Assembly: GCA_021292105.1 (NCBI GenBank)
Contig: CM037869.1
Span: 5,799,001 to 5,863,000, forward strand
DNA: 64,000 nt
Origin: Anadara kagoshimensis
Lineage: Eukaryota; Mollusca; Bivalvia; Arcoida; Arcidae
Direction of reading: 5' to 3'
The stretch's first letter is position 1, and each line of letters starts with the position of its first letter. Made by a program: the position numbers and the translations under genes. Of the stretch, positions 33,101 to 46,186 are shown one piece after another. Below the pieces are notes generated by a model. That model was not told the DNA's origin, did no database searches, and saw only the letters and a program-made list of their open reading frames with translations.

Positions 33101-36100
33101 CTGAAATAGAAAGAAATGAAAAAATTTAAGATATCATTTACATACGAAAATGGAAAGAAGATGTGATGTGATTATCATTTCCTTCATTACATATTGTTAA
33201 GCGACCATTTAGACATAAACATATACAGTAAAACACGAATATAACGAACACGCTTAAAACAAATACATGGATAGAACGAAGTCAAATATTTGGCCTGACC
33301 GCTTCTCTATATAAGTCTATTTATAACAATATAACGAAGTCGCTCTATAATGAAGTTAGAGATAGAGTCCCTAGGGCTTCGTTATAAACATGTTTTACTG
33401 TACACATGGAAACCTCAATTCCAAATAACTTGATACAGTATTAAATGCATGTTACTAAGGTAGTGAACCCTATTGGTCCTGTTATTGCTGCCCCCACCCC
33501 CACCGAGAATTCGGCCTGGGGATATAGTAATGCATTCTGTTTGCAGACTTTTTGTTGGCACCAGTTCTCCAATACTGTCCACCAGATCTTGATAAAACTT
33601 TACAAAAACGATCAGTGGGAAATGTAGTTGTGCATATGGTTTTCCTGTTCAGATTTAATGATTTTTCTAGGATGAGTTATGGCCCTTTGCAGTTTTCAGC
33701 AAATGCTCTCGGCAGGGAATATGGCCTTGGATGAAATCATTTTCACTTACCTTTATTCCCCGTGGATGACCTTTGTTCTCAGGGGGTTGTGTCTGGAAAA
33801 CAAGAATACAGATAAATCTTAAAATGTTCCCATAGTAACCAAAGTTTGATGACCCCACTATGACAACTGTAAGAGAAGAGTATATCATATTTGGTGTCTG
33901 TCATATCAACTGATTATACTACATGTATGTCGTGGTCAGTTTGAATAACAAATTTTTTCTGAGGGATTTTGTTTGCCTAAAATTACTACGGAATAGACAT
34001 TGTTTGCCCTGGAGAAAAATGAATTCCCAAACTGACCACTAAAAGTCTGAAAACAAGAAGATCAAAATGTTTTTAAAAACAAATTAAAACCAGTAAAATT
34101 ACCAGGTATTGTCATAATATAAGCTCTTTGCTATGAGGATCCTAGCTATTGCAAGCATTTTATAAAATAGTCTGCTATTTTTATACACATGTTTTTATTG
34201 GTTTTTAAACATACAGTTTATGTACAACACAGAGACACAAAAACACCTTTCACACACACTCATTCATTCTAGTACAAATAACAAAAATAAATAAATGTCC
34301 TGTCAATAAATAATTGATTGCAGATCATAGACTGTAGAGGTGGTATATAATCTAGATAAAACTAATTAACTATAATTTACTTGATTGACAGAGAAAGGTT
34401 TTTTTTTGAAAAATACAAATAATTTTTTTCTAATGATTACGAAGTTATGAAACAAAAAAATTTTCCTTTAAAATTTGAACAATTTTTAAGACAATGGAAA
34501 ACTTTTGAAAATCTCTTTGTTTCAATAGTCTGCTATTTATGTTTAAAAAGGAAAAGTTATAACATGTATTCTGTAAAAGTAACCTTATGTCCCAATAATA
34601 GAATATTAGAAAACATAATTACTTTGAATTTGGAGGCTTTAATACATAACTTATCAACTCTTCCAGATTATCACTTCATCATTAGATATTACTGTGAAAC
34701 AAAATATTCTCAGTTTGCTTGCCCAAAGTGGTGATTTTGTCAGTTTGCTTACCAAAAGTTTGCCCAATGACCCGATTGATAATGCCCTATGGGGCCATAT
34801 TTATAACATGAATGCAAAAATATTGATGTTATGGTGTTTAGAGAAAAATGACCTCTTCTTAAAAATCCAAGATTGAACACCAAAACACCATTACTATATA
34901 ACTTACTTCTTTCAGGAACAACCAAGCATAACCCAGCATTCCTTGATGCATGTACATGGAGAACACATCCCTGTTAGGTGATTGGTCATAATAAGCAGGG
35001 TCAAAGTTGAAGAAAGCTTGATCATCCTTCAGTGACATGAAAGCCGCTCCTCTCCATAACGCATTACTAATGTCTACAATTATTTTATTACAGAGTCGCA
35101 AGCTAAGCTGATCTTCTGCTACAGGGAATTTTGGTGTCTCTGATTTTTCTTTCATCAGCGTAAAAGATTTTTTGTAACTACAAAAAATTAAAAAATACCG
35201 GTAATACATAAAGGTATATAATAAAAAAAACTGAAGCAGTCTCTTAAGAGACAAATACAAATTATTTGGCAATTCATAGTCTCATATTTGTTAACTGTTT
35301 CGTCAAAATCCATCTGTAGGTTTGTAGTTATGAAGTAGACAGTAATATTTATATGACCTTGAACTTTGACCAACACATCCAAATTTATGTGACACACTGA
35401 CTCATGAACATTAAATGTAAGTTCAATCAAAATGTGTCTATAGAAATAAAAGTTATGGAGCAGAAACAAATATTTTTGTTAAGATTTTACCTTGTTACCT
35501 AGAACTTTGACCTACAAACCTAAGTATGATATGTGACACATTGTCTCATGTTGTTATAAATTTGTGTAAAGTTTTATTAAAAGTAAAACCAATCCATAGA
35601 TGTGGAAATTATTGATCGGACAGAATATTGAGACAGACTGAAAGGTTAATATACCCCTAAATTGTCTTTGTGGTAGAAAAAAATAAATATAACTTACTGT
35701 GTAATAATTGTACAAACTCTGGTTATCCCCAGTCCATTATCACTGAAGAATGGACGAACAAATACATTTAAACTTGGAAATAATGAACATGGAAAATCAT
35801 ACTTCTGTCGTAGTGTGGAAACCTAAATTATAAACAAGAATATATTTAATGGTTTTACATATTTAGGTCACTGTGGGTCAAAGTAAACTAGCTTCACAAA
35901 CTTGGAAATGCTTTTAGGTGTCTCAATCATTATCCTATCATTAAAGGTGAGCTACAGAGAATTCAAACATTATAATCACATTTGCTATAATTATTAAGAT
36001 TTTACTGCTAGAGGAAAAGGCCATGACATCTTGTGATTTTCCGCAGATTAAATTAAGGACTAGGAGTTAACAATGGTATAAGAGAGAAACTGTTATTCTA

Positions 36101-39100
36101 GCTATTCAATCGGCAATGTAATGGCAGATCATACAATTCTTTTAATTTTACTACTAGTATTTTGATCAACATGTTGTTTAAACATTGTAGGGATCAAGAG
36201 AGATTATGGTATCAATGAAAGGAGGAAAAGTTAAATGAAGAAATTGTAAATCAAGCCCAAGCCCAAGCCCAAGCCCAAGCATTTCATTTAGGCAGTCATT
36301 TTTAGGATGGTGGAAGACCATGGATTGCCCAGAAATAAACATGATCTTTGGCAAGCAATCTCACAAACTTTCTCACACTAAGATCTGCCTTAGCAGGAAC
36401 CCAACCTTGGTGGTCAGAGACTATAAGCAGATTTTATTGTACTTGGCAGAAATCTGTGAGCTATTGCTCACTTAGAATACCCCTGCTTTTAACTTCAACC
36501 ATTGACTGTAAATGTAGAAAAATAAACTAAGTAGTTAAACAGGAGGAAGATGTGTGGCAGACTTGAAATTGGTGCTTGTGGCATTGGACCTCATACTGAA
36601 ATTGCCACCAAACTTTCTAGTGTTTAGTAGTCGAGAAAACTGTTAGGACCTTTTTTGTTTCAGATGGACAGAGGTAAATCTGTATACACCCCGTCTTCTT
36701 CAAAGCGGGGATATAATACTTTAATGCAATAGATCTAGAACATTATGAAATTTGTACTTGGGGTCCTTAGCAGATGACAGGAAATATTTCTTGCATCCCA
36801 AAGGCATGAGACCCCAGGGATTTATCAGGGTCTTTTGGGAAAAGGCCCTAAACTAAAAATTGGGAAAAACTATCAACTTTCTGCTCATTTTGGGAAAACT
36901 TCGACATCATGTCAGAAGTTGGTTTACTCATGACCTCGGAAGCCTTTGATGTAGAAGCAGTATTTTCATCTTGCTTTTCAGACGTTGTTTTAAAATAATA
37001 TAGAATCTTTTGCTTGATTTTGCTGATTGGAGGGATTCACAAAATTTACTTTTGTTTTCGTTTAAGAACAACACAATTTTCTAATTGGGAATTTTCTCAG
37101 CCAATTTTGGGAAAAAACTAACCTTTTTCCCATTGGGAATGGGGCCGAATTTCGGCCCTATATAGGCCCTTGATGAATCCCTGGACCCAGAGGGTAAATT
37201 TTTCAAAGCGACATTTACGAGTTACAAATTTGTTTTAGAGATGCAGAAATCCTGTTGTTAACAGGAAATATTTCTTGCATCCCATGGGCATGGGCCAGGC
37301 GGTAAATTTGACTTACCAGGTCAAAAAAGTCCAGTATACAATGCTGTAACAAACAATGACTTTGTTCTATCTGTAGTGCCAGCGTACATAGTCTACTGGT
37401 ATACTGAATCAAATCTTCTACTGCTGTTACTGGCTGAAAATTTTCTTTTTCTTCCAAAAATAAACCAGTACTGAAAAAGGACAAAAATAATTCACAGATT
37501 TGCTGTCACTATTAGTTCTCAGTCGTATTTTGGCATTATAATGGGGTTTAACAATAAAATAAGGGAGGCTTATACAGAAAATTTTGACTTGGAAATAGTG
37601 TGGTGATAAGCAAGGCACCAAAATTTATCAAGGGACATTATGAAGACATTTTCCTGTACATGTTAATGTATGTCTTGTCAACCATTAAAATTTCAAAATA
37701 CACATTCAAGTTGACATAAGGAAATAATAAGGCCTTAAATTGCTCACCTAAAAATCAGAAGAACAGGGTAGATGCAGTTTATGTCACTTTGGGAAAGAGA
37801 CTTTGAGACAAAATTGGGAAAAATTATTGATAAGAGCCAGATAATGGGAACAAGAAGATAGTCATTTTGAACCTTTTGACGATAATTTTGAAGCATTGTG
37901 TGTTTAGATAATTTAATGATTCTTGTAATACATGTATTATATCGTAACTGAGATAAAAAAGATAGATTGATGTTCTTGTAATAACTACTTGAATACACAT
38001 CATTGTATGCCTAAAGGTGGGTTATTATAAAGGTATACATGTACAAGCTATTTTAAAATATGGGGATCTGGCATCTAATCTATTTTTAACATATTTACTT
38101 ATTTATCACGATTGTTTTGGGAATTCTTTTAGTCTTATTGGGAAAGTTTAGTCATTTTCCCTAAGGAGAAACTACCATTATTGGTTAGACAGTAGTAATT
38201 TTATACACACAAATCATTGCAAAGTCAATTGGGAATTTTACCTACAAAATTGAAAAAATGTGTACTTTTAGGTATTGGTAATGGACGACAACAACAGAGG
38301 TGACAACATTGACAGTAGCAACTTACAAGTATTGTGGTGTAGAGTCGATCACATCTGTATTCCCAACATACATCTCTAAATATCTGGACCATTCACAGGC
38401 TGCCATATTTCTTAATAACTCTGTCAGGCATAAAATAGTCTGACACTGAAATAAAACAGAATACAGTTGAATAATATAACATATTGCAGTCTTCTTGACA
38501 AGAGCACCATTGAGCTTTTTAAAAGCAAGGAAAGAGGATTCTGTCATCAAGCCAGCTATGATAATGTATAATGTCATATCAACTACTTGCAGAGTACCGG
38601 TATCTCAATTCAAGATGTGTAGTGGAGTAAAGGTGTTTTATGCCTAGTCAAGATTTAAAAGTTATAATTACAAAGTATTTATATATATCTCAGTAATATC
38701 AGAGCAAAGTCTTTATAAATATGGAGTTATCCATTTGCAGTAAAAGTGATGTTAAATGTATGTATACCATGAAACAAAAGTCTGGTGAAATTTCATATCA
38801 TGTTCCTGCCCATACAAGCCGTACCGTTAATTGGTACATGTACATTATCATGAGTTTATTTTTAGCAAGTCACAACATCTCATTTATAATTTCGCATCAT
38901 CGAATGGCAATCAGTACATATACGTGAATAGTAATAAAATTAAATCAGTGCAAAAGTTTTATTTTTGCATCTTATTACTCACACAAATATGTATATGCTG
39001 AACATAAACCAAAAATATCTGATTTACAGTAAAGTTTAGGTGAGCTACATGTACATGTAAAATGTTTATGAATGTATACCATAAAACATAAGTCTGGTAG

Positions 39101-42100
39101 AATATCACATCATGTTCCTGTGCAAATTTGCAATCGAAATAAATTCCCTTCCATAAAACTATTGGTCTAGGAATAGGTATATGAATCAATAAATCTATTG
39201 CTTCACACAAGACTCTTCCTCTTTTCCTTAACATCACAAAAAGTTCAAAGTCGTTGATGTCAAAAAAAGTACAATGCAGCGAAAGACTCTATTGACCTGG
39301 TTGCGCTATTTTTACACACAGATAGTTTGTAAACAAATTTTAAATCAGAAGGTGTTTAGTAAAACAGGGATGGAATCGTAAATATTACCAATAAACTTTT
39401 AATCAATTTATTCATAAGTACTCTGTTGGGATGGGACTGTAAATATAAGCAATGAAGATTGATTTAAATTAAAGTTCATTCCTTAAGTACGTGTTAGTCA
39501 TAATCTGTATATAAGAAACTTTACCTTGAAATAAACACTCGAGCAGAAAAATAGTTTTCTTAATGGTTCCAATATTGTATCATTTAGTTCTGAAAATGAA
39601 GCAAAAGTTAAATATAAAAAAACTAAATATTATATAAAAGAGATTCAAATTCTTTACAGATACAACTTCTGTCCAATTGGTTAATCTGGTATCAGGAGTT
39701 CATTACTCATACCACTAGTCTTTACCGATTGAGTTGAAACCGGTAAAACAAAATACAATTTAATCTAGTAGTTTGCAAAGATAATCCGAAACATAGTGGT
39801 TGGGTGTGTGGAAAGGGGGGAAAGTTCCCAGTATGCTAGCATTCTTAAGTGGCTATTATCACAATCTACAGCATATCAGATACACTCGTAATCTCTAACA
39901 CACATAAATCTGAGCTTAGGTCAGTCAAGATTAGGCAATCAGTTCTGGGATGCTGGAAGAAACCATTGACTTTCGATAATCGAACTGACAAAACTTTTTC
40001 ACACGATCTGCCCTGAGTGGAAACTGACCCTAGGGGGTGAGACACTGTGATCCTTAAGTCCATGCTTAAGACCAGTCTGCCGTTGATACCCCTTTTTTCA
40101 AAAAGGATGCAGCAGGAACATACTTGTATTACAATTGTAGATCCAGACCCCACATCTCAATCTTAACCAATGATCAATCTAGAATAAGGTCAAGAATATG
40201 TTTAAGGTAGAGATTAGTTTTACACTCCAGTCAAGATTCTATCACTTATATTGAGGCTGTCAGTTCATGGATGGTGGAGGAAACTGGAATTACCAAAGAA
40301 AACATTAACCTTCAGCAAGCAAACTCACATTAAGATAAGTCCAGGTGGGATTCGAATCTAGATGGTTAGGGGCATGCAGTTAGCGCACACTTTAGACCAC
40401 CTGTTCAGGGCAGACTGAATGTATAACTTACTATTGAAGGATTGTAATTTACATCGAGTGATGAGTCTGAATACTTGTGGTCTGTAATCGTAGCCATTCC
40501 AAGTGTGTAAAAATCTGCTCAAAAACTGCTCCACAACCGGAACACCTTCCTATCAGAATTATAGCAAAAATAACACATTTTATAAATACAGTCAAACCTG
40601 TCTAAAAAGGTCACCTAAGGAAACCAGTAAAAGTGGCCTTTATGAGCAGGTGACACTTACATGCAGATTCAAATACATTTGTTATATGAATGAAGGGTGA
40701 TTTAGATAACATTTTACTTGCCTTTAAAAGCATGTGGATCTTATTTATGGGAAGTCTTACAGCCAAGTTTGGCTGTATTTAGTGTTGAAATTTTTTCTGA
40801 TTTTGTTTCAGCTGTGAAAATAAAAATCAAACAGATATGTAATGAATTCAAGCAGTAAACTTTCAAATTCAAGCACTTTTTCAAGAAGAGACATCTTTGA
40901 AATTCAAGTAGATTCAAACAGTGGCATATAAATCAAGCAAGTTTCAATGTCAGTGTGATCCACAAGTTTAACCCATACAGAACAAATTTTCAGTCAAGAA
41001 TGTATTCAGATCAGTCTACTCAAAACAAAAGTTCAAAAGGCATACAGAATTATCATAATGAAAAAAAATCTTCAGTCACTTATATTAAAGGTACATGCTT
41101 ATTGGTCGTCTACAATGAACCCTGTTTAGAAAACTTGGTTTAATGTTCAATAACTTCAGTTGCTAAAGGTAGGACATCATACATATTCCGTTTAATCAAG
41201 TATGATGTAATAAGCATTCAGTTTGAACAGATTCTATGCCCTCCCACATAAGAAGCGAGCACCACCTGAGTTACTGTGGTGATTAACAATTAATCTGTGG
41301 TGATTAACAATTAATCTGTGGTGATTAACAATTAATCTGTGGTGATCCACAATTAATCTGTGGTGATTTACAATTAATCTGTGGTGATTAACAATTAATC
41401 TGTGGTGATCCACAATTAATCTGTGGTGATCAACAATTAATCAATTTACCTGTATAAAGTCCATAAACCTTATCAACTGATCTAAGAAGTTTTCATTTCT
41501 CTGTATATCCTCTGTGTTTGTACTGTGATCTAGTATCTCTGTAATAAACAAATGATGAATTCACAACACATTGAAGAATAAGTTATAATAGTGCAGGGGT
41601 CCTACCAGTTTTTGGTGTCCAAAAATATAGGAATGGGGTAAAAATTATAGGAAATATAGAAAATATACGAATGGTAGGACCCCTGATAGTTGAACACACA
41701 CACAAGGAAGCCTTGGGTGCATAAATACTTCCATGTACTTCTGTTTGGAACCCTAACAATTGAAATATTCAATATATCAGATCTGCCAACCCACCGAGAT
41801 ACTCATCGGTATGACCAAGGATATTTTACAATAAGATTTTACAAAAGAAGGTTTTTACCAAATAAGCAAATAAGCAAGATTATCAAGGACCTAAAAATCA
41901 TACATAGTGCCCGATATTGCCCAAACTACAAACTAAAGAAAATCATGACCACTTTGAAAAATACCAGTTTAGTTTTTAAGCATACTGATTCACTGATTCC
42001 GTCTCTGTCTCTGTCTGTGTGTGTCGTGTGTGTGTGTGTGTGATACAGTGATAACATTTGTCTGTTTGTCAAAGGTTGGTCATTTTCTCTGGTAAATCCA

Positions 42101-45100
42101 GTTTCCTCTATTTTTTAAAACTGACTGTCTTGATATAAGTGATATAATCTTGACAATGTTATAACTTGTCTAAAGTAATTCTCTGAAACTATGAAGCAAT
42201 ATTTTGCAAAACTTGATGCAAAGCATCAACATTCATAGGAGATGTGCATATCATTAATCTAAGATTGTTTGCTCATGTTGCTAGGAGATTATAATATATT
42301 TTACCATCAGATAGAGTTGCTTGTATCCAGTAGGAGAATCTACAAGTTGTTACTTTATCACCAGAGTATGACATCAGATGTTGTAAAACTGGACACCGTA
42401 AAACAGCTCCTATCTGACTTGGAAACTGTCAAATAAATATAAACATAATTAAATACACATAGAACATGTCTAACACTCTCCTCAATGAAAAATTGTTTCC
42501 TTTTCCCCTGTCTATTCCAATTTTAAAGGGCAACCCTCAAGTTTTTATTACCATTTTATGATGTGCACTTATAAAATAATGTATTCTGCAACAAAGAGCT
42601 GAAGAAAATAAAAATAAAATTAAAAAAAAACACTTCCTAATTACACTATTTTGCTGAGAGATAAAAGTAAAAAATTAAGAGGCACATGGGCCTTAACGAT
42701 CACCTGATAATTGTTATGGGAAGAAGAGAAAATGCAGGGTCAGACCCAGGAATTACAGTTGGAACCTCCTACACAATAGGCAAGTGCTCTACCAACTGAG
42801 CTATCTATATTTCTCTCATTATTTTTTAATTCCCCACATTCCAACATGTAAAATTTCAACCAAAATTCTCTGAGATAGACTTTCTATGAGCCATAATTGC
42901 AATCCAGCACTTCAGAGAGCCACTGTGGCAGGAAGGAGAAAAGTGCAGGGTCAGACAACGGATCAAACCCTATAGACAAGTGTTTTACCAACTGAGATTT
43001 GCGGGTCGCTACAAGATATATCCCATAACTCTATTACTCCACTACTCTGCTCCAATCAGAACATACCTCAATTCTATCTACTTTGTCCAGTAATTGTTTA
43101 AAATCTCCAATCTGTACATATGGAATTCTGCGGAATTCTAATAACTTTGTTATATCATCTCTCGGATCAACAATCTCTTTAGAAGCATTAGAATGTATAA
43201 CAGGAACTGGATCTAACTTTCTCTTCTTTCCAACCTGTTAATAATTATACGTGCAAACTTTAACAACATATGCAGCTCAAAAGGATGAAAGCCACAAAAG
43301 AAAACATCAGTATCTGAAATTAGGCCATGATTTTATCTCACAGGTACATTTGTGTCTCATACAAATGTAGATTCAATGTTTTCCATCAGAAAGTATAAGG
43401 GATTGAAACAAAATGCTACAGGTCTGACTGATAAATTAGGCTGAAGCTGGTATGAAATTCAAACAATATTCAACATTAAAAAACTTCTATTTAAACCTGA
43501 TAAATCTGATGATGGTGTTTTAAAACAATGGCCACCAACATTTCAGCAAAATTGAATTTCCAAATACATTGTAAATCATTTGTTTTAAAGATTAATTTCT
43601 TGTATTGCAATGAATGGTTTTTAAATACAAGTTTAGCATTTAAAACTTATATTTATTTTATATGCGACAGGTGTAGCTAGCTAGTAGAGCTGCAACGATA
43701 TACCGGTAAACCGGTATTACCGGTATGGATTAGAACCAGAGGCTCAGTGTGGCTGAGCCTGTATCGCTCACCTGACTAAAATGCTTTTAAAGCAAATTTG
43801 TATATATGCTTTTCCCATAGGGTCCAATGTGAAACAATGTTCTCCGCTGGCAGCCATGTTTTATGGCAGATCAGAAAAATTTTGGCAATCTATGTAAAGG
43901 ACCTTCAATACATCATTCCTCTAAAGTTTGGTTAAGTTTGCTTCAGTAGTTTCAGAGGAGATAGCCAAAATATGTTTTTCCCATAGGGTCCCATGTTAAA
44001 CTATGTTCCCCGCTGGCAGCCATGTTTTTAGGCGGATCAGAAAAATTTCGGCAATCTTTGCAAAAGACCTTCCATACATTATTCCTGTAAAGTTTAATTG
44101 AATTGGTCTCAGTCGTTCAGAGGAGATAGCCAAAATGTGCATTTTCCCATAGGGCCCAATGTTAAACTTTGTTTGGCCCTGGCAGCCATTTCTTTTGGCG
44201 GATCAGAAAAATTTGGGCAATCTTAGTAAATGACCTTACATTCATTATCCTTGTAAAGTTTGGTTTAAATTGGCTCAGTGGTTTCAAAGAAGATAGCAAA
44301 TATATGCTTTTCCCATAGGGTCTAATGTTAAACTATCTTCTGCGCTGGCGGCCATGTTTTTTGACGGATCAGAAAAATTTTGGCAATCTAAGTAAAGGAT
44401 CTTCCTTACACCATTCCTGTAAAGTTTGGTTAAATATGCTTCAGTCATTTCTAAGGAAATAGTCAAAAATGCATTTTTCCCATAGGGTCCAATGTAAAAC
44501 AATCTTCTGCGCTGGCAGCCATGTTTTTTTGGCAGATCAAAAAAATTTCAGCAATCTAAGTAAAGGACCTTTTATACATCATTCCTGTAAAGTTTGGTTA
44601 AGTTTGCTTCAGTAGTTTCAGAGGAGATAGCCAAAATGTGTTTTTCCCATAGGGTCCAATGTTAAACTATGTTCCCCGCTGGCAGACATGTTTTTAGGCG
44701 AATCAGAAAAATTTCGGCAATCTTTGCAAAAGACCTTCCATACATCCTTCCTGTAAAGTTTAATTGAATTGGCTTCAGTCGTTTCAGAGGAGATAGCCAA
44801 AATGTGCGTTTTCCCATAGGGCCCAATGTTAAACTTTGTTTGGCCCTGGCGGCCATTTCTTTTGGCGGATCAGAAAAAATTTGGGCAATCTTAGTAAATG
44901 ACCTTACATACATTATTCCTGTAAAGTTTGGTTTAAATTGGCTCAGTGGTTTCAAAGAAGATAGCAAATATATGCTTTTCCCATAGGGTCTAATGTTAAA
45001 CTATCTTCTGTGCTGGCCGCCATGTTTTTTGACGGATCAGAAAAATTTTGGCAATCTAAGTAAAGGATCTTCCTTACACCATTCCTGTAAAGTTTGGTTA

Positions 45101-46151
45101 AATTTGCTCCAGTCACTTCTGAGGAAATAGTCAAAAATGCATTTTTCCCATAGGGTCCCATGTTAAACTATCTTCTGCGCTGGCAGCCATGTTTTTTGGC
45201 GGATCAAAAAAATTTCAGCAATCTAAGTAAAGGACCTTCTATACATCATTCCTGTAAAGTTTAGTTTAAATTGGCTCAGTGGTTTCAAAGAAGATAGCAA
45301 ATATATGCTTTTCCCATAGGGTCTAATGTTAAACTATTTTTTGTGCTGGCGGCCATGTTTTTTGACGGATCAGAAAAATTTTGGCAATCTAAGTAAAGGA
45401 CCTTCCTTACACCATTCCTGTAAAGTTTGGTTAAATTTGCTTCAGTCACTTCTGAGGAAATAGTCAAAAATGCATTTTTCCCATAGGGTCCCATGTTAAA
45501 CTATGTTCCCCGCTGGCAGCCATGTTTTTAGGCGGATCAGAAAAATTTTGGCAATCTTTGCAAAAGACCTTCCATACATCATTCCTGTAAAGTTTAATTG
45601 AATTGACTTCAGTCGTTTCAGAGGAGATAGCCAAAATGTGCGTTTTCCCATAGGGTCCCATGTTAAACTTTGTTTGGCCCTGGCGGCCATTTCATTTGGC
45701 GGATTAGAAAAATTTGGGCAATCTTAGTAAATGACCTTACATACATTATTCCTGTAAAGTTTGGTTTAAATTGGCTCAGTGGTTTCAAAGAAGATAACAA
45801 ATATATGCTTTTCCCATAGAGTCTAATGTTAAACTATCCTCTGTGCTGGCGGCCATGTTTTTTGACGGATCAGAAAAATTTTGGCAATCTAAGTAAAAGA
45901 CCTTCCTTACACCATTCCTGTAAAATTTGGTTAAATTTGCTTCAGTCACTTCTGAGGAAATAGTCAAAAATGCATTTTTCCCATAGGGTCCCATGTTAAA
46001 TTATCTTCTGCGCTGGCAGCCATGTTTTTTGGCGGATCAAAATAATTTCGGCAATCTAAGTAAAGGACCTTCTATACATCATTCCTGTAAAGTTTGGTTA
46101 TAATTGGTTCAGGGGTTTCAGAGGAGATAGTTAAAATGTGAAAAGTTTACA

Positions 46152-46186
<35 letters not shown>

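Noticed and set aside
44284-45994. Family of about 69-codon minus-strand frames (MGPYGKNAFLTIS...)
   Set aside because: They recur at monomer spacing in the Helitron-like tandem core and have no splice or promoter signals.
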